DNA from: Candidatus Methanophagales archaeon
Lineage (GTDB): Archaea; Halobacteriota; Syntropharchaeia; Alkanophagales; Methanospirareceae
NCBI GenBank assembly: GCA_030617585.1
Contig: JAUWVD010000034.1
Span: forward strand, 1 to 9,487
DNA length: 9,487 nucleotides
Direction of reading: 5' to 3'
In this document: positions 5,844 to 9,487 of the stretch, in pieces
How the letters are laid out: each line of letters starts with the position of its first letter
Position numbering within the stretch: the stretch's first letter is position 1
Notes under the pieces: model-generated
The model's database searches: none
What the model saw: the letters and a program-made list of their open reading frames with translations, nothing else
Told to the model about the DNA's origin: nothing
Position numbers and translations under genes: made by a program

Positions 5844-7073
5844 ATGTCTACTATGCTCGAATACGATGTTGTTGTGGTAGGTGGTGGGCCGGCAGGCTGC
5901 ATGGCTGCGAAATATGCAGCAAAGACGGGGGCTTCTACTCTTATTATCGAGGCGGATACGGAAATAGGTAAGCCCGTTCAATGTGCAGGGCTTATAAGTC
6001 AAAGAGCAATAGAAGAGAGCGAAACGAAGGATAAATCATTCATAAACTGCGAAATAAAAGGCGCTATTGTTCGTTCGCAGTCGCAGGAATTAATGATAAA
6101 ATCTCCGGGTAAAAGCGCTTTTGCTATTAGGCGCGATATTTTCGATTCTGTATTGGCACAAGAGGCGCAGAAAGAAGGTGCGGAGATTATTTTGAGGCGC
6201 AGGGTTAAAAGTGTGGCGAAGGGGGCAGGAGAGACAAAGCTACGGATACGCACGGCGAACGGTAAAGAAGAAATAAGTGCAAGAGTAGTTATTGGCGCCG
6301 ATGGTGTGAAGAGCAAAGTGGCTAAAATGGCCGGGCTTCGTGTCGCAAAAAGCTTCCTGAACTGTGTGCAGGTAGAAGGGGTATATAAAACCGAAGATGC
6401 TTTTGCAGATTTTGCAGAGATCTTCGTGGGTAACACTATTGCCCCTGGCTTTTTCGCTTGGGCTATTCCGCTTGGAGCGGAAAACATCGCTCGTATTGGG
6501 CTATGCATAGACAAGCGGTTTTCAGCACAGTCAAACCCTTTGCTATACTTAAAAAGAAATTTGGCTGAGCACCCCCTCATAGCGAAGCGATACAAAGGAG
6601 CCCGTTCAAAATTTACCGCGGGGACTATCCCTGTTGGAGTCCGAAAGCGAGGGCAAACTGTACGGGTGGATAAAGGGATATTATTGGTTGGTGATGCCGC
6701 GGCACATGTCAAACCAGTCACTGGTGGCGGCGTGTATTACGGCATGAAATGTGGCAAGATGGCGGGTGAGATAGCGGCAAAAGCGTCCTTGACAGGGGAT
6801 CTGAAGATGCTGACTGCGTATGAAAGACGATGGCGAAAGGAAATAGGCAAGGAAATTGCGTTTGGGGTGAAGGTTCACAGGTTAAGGTGTATACTTAGCG
6901 ATAATGACTTCGATACGATTTTACAGACGTTGTCACAGGAGGCACTACTGCAACAGATACAAGAGAAGGGTGATATTGACTACCCATCTATTGTATTTCA
7001 TGAATTTTTAAAGAATCCCCGCCTTATCAAGTTGATGGCAAAGAACATCATAAAATATTTATATACCAAGTGA
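5844..7073 (+). CDS. Geranylgeranyl reductase family protein (digeranylgeranylglycerophospholipid reductase)
   Basis: This FAD-dependent reductase probably saturates the geranylgeranyl chains of archaeal membrane lipids. The N-terminal dinucleotide fold is VVVVGGGPAGCMAAKYAAK (9-27), followed by IIEAD (34-38), the acid that holds the FAD ribose. KPVQCAGLIS (43-52) matches the family motif with the cysteine near the flavin. A second FAD motif, IGADGVKSKVAK (150-161), is followed by the GD motif LLVGDAAAHVKPVTGGGVYY (280-299). Length (409) is close to the usual 390-410. ATG 5844 has a good Shine-Dalgarno (AAGGA, 6 nt spacing). No membrane helix is evident, so binding to the lipid surface is inferred. 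A related reductase acting on another isoprenoid cannot be ruled out. It is followed by a 57-nt gap and the S15p gene, with no obvious new promoter. Confidence 0.9.
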   Translation: MSTMLEYDVVVVGGGPAGCMAAKYAAKTGASTLIIEADTEIGKPVQCAGLISQRAIEESETKDKSFINCEIKGAIVRSQSQELMIKSPGKSAFAIRRDIFDSVLAQEAQKEGAEIILRRRVKSVAKGAGETKLRIRTANGKEEISARVVIGADGVKSKVAKMAGLRVAKSFLNCVQVEGVYKTEDAFADFAEIFVGNTIAPGFFAWAIPLGAENIARIGLCIDKRFSAQSNPLLYLKRNLAEHPLIAKRYKGARSKFTAGTIPVGVRKRGQTVRVDKGILLVGDAAAHVKPVTGGGVYYGMKCGKMAGEIAAKASLTGDLKMLTAYERRWRKEIGKEIAFGVKVHRLRCILSDNDFDTILQTLSQEALLQQIQEKGDIDYPSIVFHEFLKNPRLIKLMAKNIIKYLYTK

Positions 7074-7130
7074 CGATAAGATAATCAGGCAAAGGCAAAT
7101 AGAATAGAAGGCTTTAGGTGAACGAAGATA

Positions 7131-7601
7131 ATGGCAAGAATGTATGCAAGGAGGCGTGGAAGATCTGGCTCGAAGAGGCCGTTTAGCTTCAGGCTTATGG
7201 AAACAGTGCCCGAATGGGTAGAGATGACCGCAGAAGAAGTAGAGAGAAAGGTAGTTGAGCTATATGAGCGAGGGGTTACAACAAGTGAAATAGGAACAGT
7301 ACTAAGGGATAGCTACGGTGTGCCGAGTGTTGTACTGGTTACAGGGGAGAAAATAACGGGGATACTAAAGGGTAAGAATATCGCGGGTGAGATACCGGAA
7401 GACCTACTGAATTTGATGCGGAAAGCGCTTCGGATACGAAAGCATGTAGAGCTGAATAAGAAAGATGTGCATAATAAAAGATCGTTGCATTTAACCGAAT
7501 CGAAGATAAGACGGCTTGTGAAGTATTACAGAAGGGAGAAGGTCTTACCAGAGGAATGGCAGTATAAGCCGGAAATTGCCGAATTCATTATGAGGAAATA
7601 A
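7131..7601 (+). CDS. rps15p: 30S ribosomal protein S15 (archaeal S15p / S13e type)
   Basis: This is the archaeal/eukaryotic form of S15, which binds the central domain of 16S rRNA. It starts MARMYARRRGRSGSKRP, a hallmark of the family. The N-terminal extension, absent from bacteria, includes WVEMTAEEVERKVVELYERG and SEIGTVLRDSYGVP. The conserved core includes LRIRKHVELNKKDVHNKR and ESKIRRLVKYYRREKVLPEE. Length 156 is normal. The start has GGTGA at 7117-7121, 9 nt upstream of the ATG. The next gene begins within 10-22 nt, so it heads a compact cluster that runs through S17e into dapA. Confidence 0.97.
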   Translation: MARMYARRRGRSGSKRPFSFRLMETVPEWVEMTAEEVERKVVELYERGVTTSEIGTVLRDSYGVPSVVLVTGEKITGILKGKNIAGEIPEDLLNLMRKALRIRKHVELNKKDVHNKRSLHLTESKIRRLVKYYRREKVLPEEWQYKPEIAEFIMRK

Positions 7602-7610
7602 GGAGGAGGT

Positions 7611-7904
7611 GTGAATAAAAAAATGAAAGGATTTGGAGAGATATTGGCAGGGGTAGTATTAGTAATAGTGGGAATAGGTATATTAGTTATTCCGCAGACA
7701 GATCTCTTTAGAGAAGGGTTAAAGTGGGTAATATTAGGTGCTATTCCAATCATTGTGCTCTTAGCTGGCGCGGTATTTCTGATGATTGGTGTGAGTGATG
7801 TGCGAGATAAAGGTGAAGAGATAGCGGATATAAGTGAAGGAAGTGAAAAAGGAGAAGAGGTAGCGGATACAAGTGAAGGAAGTGAAAAAGGTGAGGGGGA
7901 TTAA
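7611..7904 (+). CDS. Small two-helix membrane protein with an acidic repeat tail (unrecognised)
   Basis: I do not recognise a family. The protein (97 residues from GTG 7611, 93 from ATG 7623) has two hydrophobic helices, about residues 11-29 and 38-61. The short loop between them contains PQTDLFREGLKW. An acidic, lysine-containing tail follows, made of a tandemly repeated 13-residue unit (G-E-E-I/V-A-D-x-S-E-G-S-E-K). A very strong Shine-Dalgarno (AGGAGGAGGTG, 7601-7611) lies just before GTG 7611 and about 11 nt before ATG 7623, so either start is possible. It is wedged between S15p and S17e with only 2 nt to the S17e start, so it is surely co-expressed with them. The tail is presumably cytoplasmic and unstructured (inference). 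Confidence 0.75.
   Translation: MNKKMKGFGEILAGVVLVIVGIGILVIPQTDLFREGLKWVILGAIPIIVLLAGAVFLMIGVSDVRDKGEEIADISEGSEKGEEVADTSEGSEKGEGD
7812..7889 (+). repeat. Two tandem copies of a 39-bp unit within a coding region
   Basis: Unit 1 (7812-7850) and unit 2 (7851-7889) differ at only three of 39 positions. A third copy starts at 7890 (GGTGAGG) and breaks off into the stop codon. Each copy encodes 13 residues, so the reading frame is kept. It looks like a recent in-frame duplication at the 3' end of the small membrane protein gene. Confidence 0.85.
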
Positions 7905-7906
7905 CA

Positions 7907-8098
7907 GTGGGCGCAGTTAAACCTACATATGTAAAGAGATTAGGGAAACAATTACTGAGGGACGTACCGGACGTCTCTGATGATTTTGACCGGAATAAGG
8001 AGATAGTGAAGGAGTATACAAACGTAACGGGCAAAGGGGTACAGAATAGAATAGCGGGATACATAACACACAAGAAGAGGCGAGAGTCGAAACAGTGA
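7907..8098 (+). CDS. rps17e: 30S ribosomal protein S17e
   Basis: S17e is a small-subunit protein found in archaea and eukaryotes but not bacteria. The sequence fits the short archaeal form (63 residues): VKPTYVKRLGKQLL, then DDFDRNKEIVKEYTNV, then NRIAGYITHKKRR, the most conserved stretch. The start is GTG 7907, with AGGGGGA at 7894-7900 about 7 nt upstream; no other start fits. Its TGA stop overlaps the GTG start of dapA by 4 nt (GTGA at 8095-8098), so translation is probably coupled. S17e beside the lysine/aspartate pathway genes is, from memory, a common euryarchaeal arrangement. Confidence 0.96.
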   Translation: MGAVKPTYVKRLGKQLLRDVPDVSDDFDRNKEIVKEYTNVTGKGVQNRIAGYITHKKRRESKQ

Positions 8099-8982
8099 AT
8101 ATAGAAGGTGTGTATCCGGCGCTTATAACGCCGTTCACAAAGGATGACGAAGTGGATGAGGACGGTTTAAGGCGGCTTGTGGAATACGCGATAGAGGGCG
8201 GTGTAGCTGGGATAGTACCGTGTGGTACGACCGGTGAATCCGCGACACTGTCTCATGATGAGCATAAGCGTGTGGTAGATGTGGTAGTGGACTGCTCGAC
8301 GGTACCTGTGATAGCAGGGTCAGGCTCGAATAACACAAAGGAGGCGATAGTACTAACGAAATATGCAGAGGATGCGGGCGCAGACGCTTGCCTCGTGATC
8401 ACACCTTATTATAACAAGCCGAATGTGAAAGGGCTGAAGGAACATTTTAAGTTGGTTGGTGATGCTGTGGATATACCCTTGATTGCCTATAATATACCTT
8501 CGAGAACGGGCCAAAATGTAAATGCAGAAACAATGGTGGAGCTCGCGGCAGAGGTAGCGAATCTAAAAGGTGTGAAGGAAGCTTCGGGTGATTTGAAACA
8601 GATAGGTACGATTATAATGTTGGCCGCGGAACAGGGTCTAGATTTTACGGTTGTTGCAGGTGATGATTTCCTTACGCTGCCCATAATGAGCCTGGGCGGT
8701 AAGGGCGTGATTTCCGTGGCGGCGAATATCGCACCGAAGCCGATGAGTGAGATGGTAGATGCGATGTTGAAAGGAGAGATAGAGAAGGCGAAAGAGATTA
8801 ATCTACGTTTATATCCTATGTTTGAGTCGATGTTCTTGGAGACAAATCCGATACCCGTAAAGAAAGCGGCGGAGATGATGGGGCTGCCTGCCGGGCACGT
8901 TCGGCTTCCGTTAGGCGCTTTGAGTGCATCTAACGAGCAGAAGTTGAAGGCGGTGCTGAAAGGGCAAGGGATGCTAGAATAG
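8095..8982 (+). CDS. dapA: 4-hydroxy-tetrahydrodipicolinate synthase
   Basis: DapA condenses pyruvate with aspartate semialdehyde, the first committed step of diaminopimelate/lysine synthesis, in the cytoplasm. All key residues of this TIM-barrel enzyme are present: GTTGE (44-48, T45 and T46), TPYYNKP (103-109, Y106), AYNIPSRTG (131-139, catalytic Y132 and substrate-binding R137), and Schiff-base lysine K161 in GVKEASGD. The segment GGKGVISVAANIAP (201-214) is also family-typical. Length (295) matches bacterial and archaeal DapA. The GTG start overlaps the S17e stop. Related aldolases of the same superfamily have other substrates, but the GTTGE, RTG and YYNKP combination favours true DapA. 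dapB and asd, often next in archaea, do not follow it. Confidence 0.95.
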   Translation: MNIEGVYPALITPFTKDDEVDEDGLRRLVEYAIEGGVAGIVPCGTTGESATLSHDEHKRVVDVVVDCSTVPVIAGSGSNNTKEAIVLTKYAEDAGADACLVITPYYNKPNVKGLKEHFKLVGDAVDIPLIAYNIPSRTGQNVNAETMVELAAEVANLKGVKEASGDLKQIGTIIMLAAEQGLDFTVVAGDDFLTLPIMSLGGKGVISVAANIAPKPMSEMVDAMLKGEIEKAKEINLRLYPMFESMFLETNPIPVKKAAEMMGLPAGHVRLPLGALSASNEQKLKAVLKGQGMLE

Positions 8983-9003
8983 CATCAATGCCTTTCTATT
9001 TGA

Positions 9004-9031
9004 CAATAGCAACAACAGTTGTTGTCTATTG
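9004..9031 (+). terminator. Strong hairpin 21 nt after dapA, possible terminator or 3' stabiliser
   Basis: CAATAG-CAACAAC (9004-9016) pairs with GTTGTTG-CTATTG (9018-9024 and 9026-9031) around a central A, with one bulged T at 9025. That is up to 13 pairs, although the innermost pair would open to form a loop. No strong T-run follows (GATAATATAAG), so it is not a textbook intrinsic terminator. It may instead protect the 3' end of the mRNA or be a protein-binding dyad. No other gene or signal was clear between 8983 and 9167, except a TATA-like TTTATAAG near 9085-9092. Confidence 0.5.
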
Positions 9032-9167
9032 GATAATATAAGCATTGGCACTTAATTTGATTAAAGGTGCGATAGTGAGTGCAATTTATAAGGTGAAATA
9101 GTTGGTGTAGTTCAAAATCGTTAAAAATGATTGGGATTAGCACGAAAGAGAATAGATAGCCGAAATA

Positions 9168-9464
9168 TTGAAGAGATTTTTAAATCAAACATGCGTGTAT
9201 TTGTGCGGACGCGCGGAGTTCGCCGAGGCTAAAGTTCTGTATGGACGGGCTTTGTCTCTTGCTGAAGAAGCATATGGCCCTGACCATCCCAACGTAGCCA
9301 CAAGCGTCAACAACCTCGGCCTAGTCCTGCGAGCGCTGGGCGACCTGAAAGGAGCAAAAGAGCACTTCGCGCGGGCGCTGTCTATATTACGGAAGTCCCT
9401 GGGTGAAACTCACCAGTCAACAGCAACGGTGCGAAACAATCTCGAGTTACTTGCAAATGTTTAA
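9168..9464 (+). pseudogene. 5'-truncated TPR protein fragment (kinesin-light-chain-type repeats)
   Basis: The reading frame carries about two and a half TPR units of the type seen in kinesin light chain and NB-ARC-TPR proteins: AEFAEAKVLYGRALSLAEEA, then YGPDHPNVATSVNNLGLVLR, then GDLKGAKEHFARALSILRKS, ending LGETHQSTATVRNNLELL. This is the typical C-terminal end of a much longer repeat protein. The preceding FLNQTCVYLCGRAEF looks like a decayed repeat (family x-NN/NQ-x-G-x-YL-x-GRAEF). Upstream of 9168 there is no further TPR sequence, only AT-rich non-coding DNA. The only upstream start is a TTG with no Shine-Dalgarno. It could still be a real 98-residue protein, but a remnant of a larger TPR gene is more likely. 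The coding part looks richer in G and C than its flanks. Confidence 0.65.
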
Positions 9465-9487
9465 GACGATAAGGTTTTTGAATACCC

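Noticed and set aside
5762..5902. Upstream extension of the rpl24p frame to 5902.
   Set aside because: The extra residues are not L24p-like and overlap the start of the divergent reductase gene; the family N-terminus begins at MSKQPRKQRK.
5999..6721. A 240-codon open frame on the minus strand.
   Set aside because: It is entirely antisense to the well-supported geranylgeranyl reductase and shows no recognisable domain; it is a shadow of that gene.
7750..8073. Minus-strand open frame over the small membrane protein and S17e.
   Set aside because: It is rich in low-complexity LHLYPL-like residues produced by the antisense of the repeat tail and lies opposite confirmed genes.
9100..9165. A possible tRNA T-arm-like stretch (AGTTCAAAATC) and possible C/D-box RNA.
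   Set aside because: No acceptor stem, anticodon arm or proper C and D boxes could be found around it.

Overview
The window looks like a piece of an archaeal chromosome, most likely euryarchaeal. It carries the archaeal transcription factor TFE (alpha), archaeal-type ribosomal proteins L24p, S15p and S17e, a geranylgeranyl (archaeal lipid) reductase, an MthK-like calcium-gated potassium channel, AT-rich TATA-like boxes and several GTG starts. The S17e-dapA pair, with translation-linked neighbours, fits a methanogen-related lineage such as Methanomicrobia or ANME-like archaea. That placement is inference only; nothing here fixes the genus.

Layout. (1) 7-999, minus strand: a RadC/JAMM protein with an extra N-terminal domain of about 95 residues. 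(2) 1018-1525: no intact gene. It holds a decayed fragment of carB (carbamoyl-phosphate synthase large subunit, minus strand), then a perfect 12-bp inverted repeat and an AT-rich promoter zone. (3) 1580-4257, plus strand: a two-gene unit of a membrane-embedded aminopropyltransferase-like protein and, 5 nt later, an MthK-like K+ channel with an apparent internal ribosome binding site for a soluble RCK form. (4) 4352-5379, plus strand: TFE and an HD-domain phosphohydrolase-like protein, overlapping by 25 nt. (5) 5414-5761, minus strand: rpl24p standing alone, away from the ribosomal operon where archaea usually keep it, and divergent from the next unit. (6) 5844-8982, plus strand: geranylgeranyl reductase, S15p, a small two-helix membrane protein with a 39-bp tandem repeat, S17e and dapA. 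The last four are tightly packed and probably co-transcribed. (7) 8983-9487: a strong dyad just after dapA, an AT-rich gap, then a 5'-truncated TPR fragment that looks like a remnant of a larger kinesin-light-chain-type TPR protein.

The genes combine housekeeping information processing (TFE, L24p, S15p, S17e), archaeal membrane lipid saturation, and the first committed step of lysine/diaminopimelate synthesis, with an accessory channel/enzyme pair. Two gene remnants (carB and TPR) flank the intact set and mark places of past rearrangement. No CRISPR array, transposase, tRNA or rRNA gene was seen. The most interesting items are the carB relic, the internal-start K+ channel paired with a polyamine-synthase-like membrane protein, and the displaced rpl24p.
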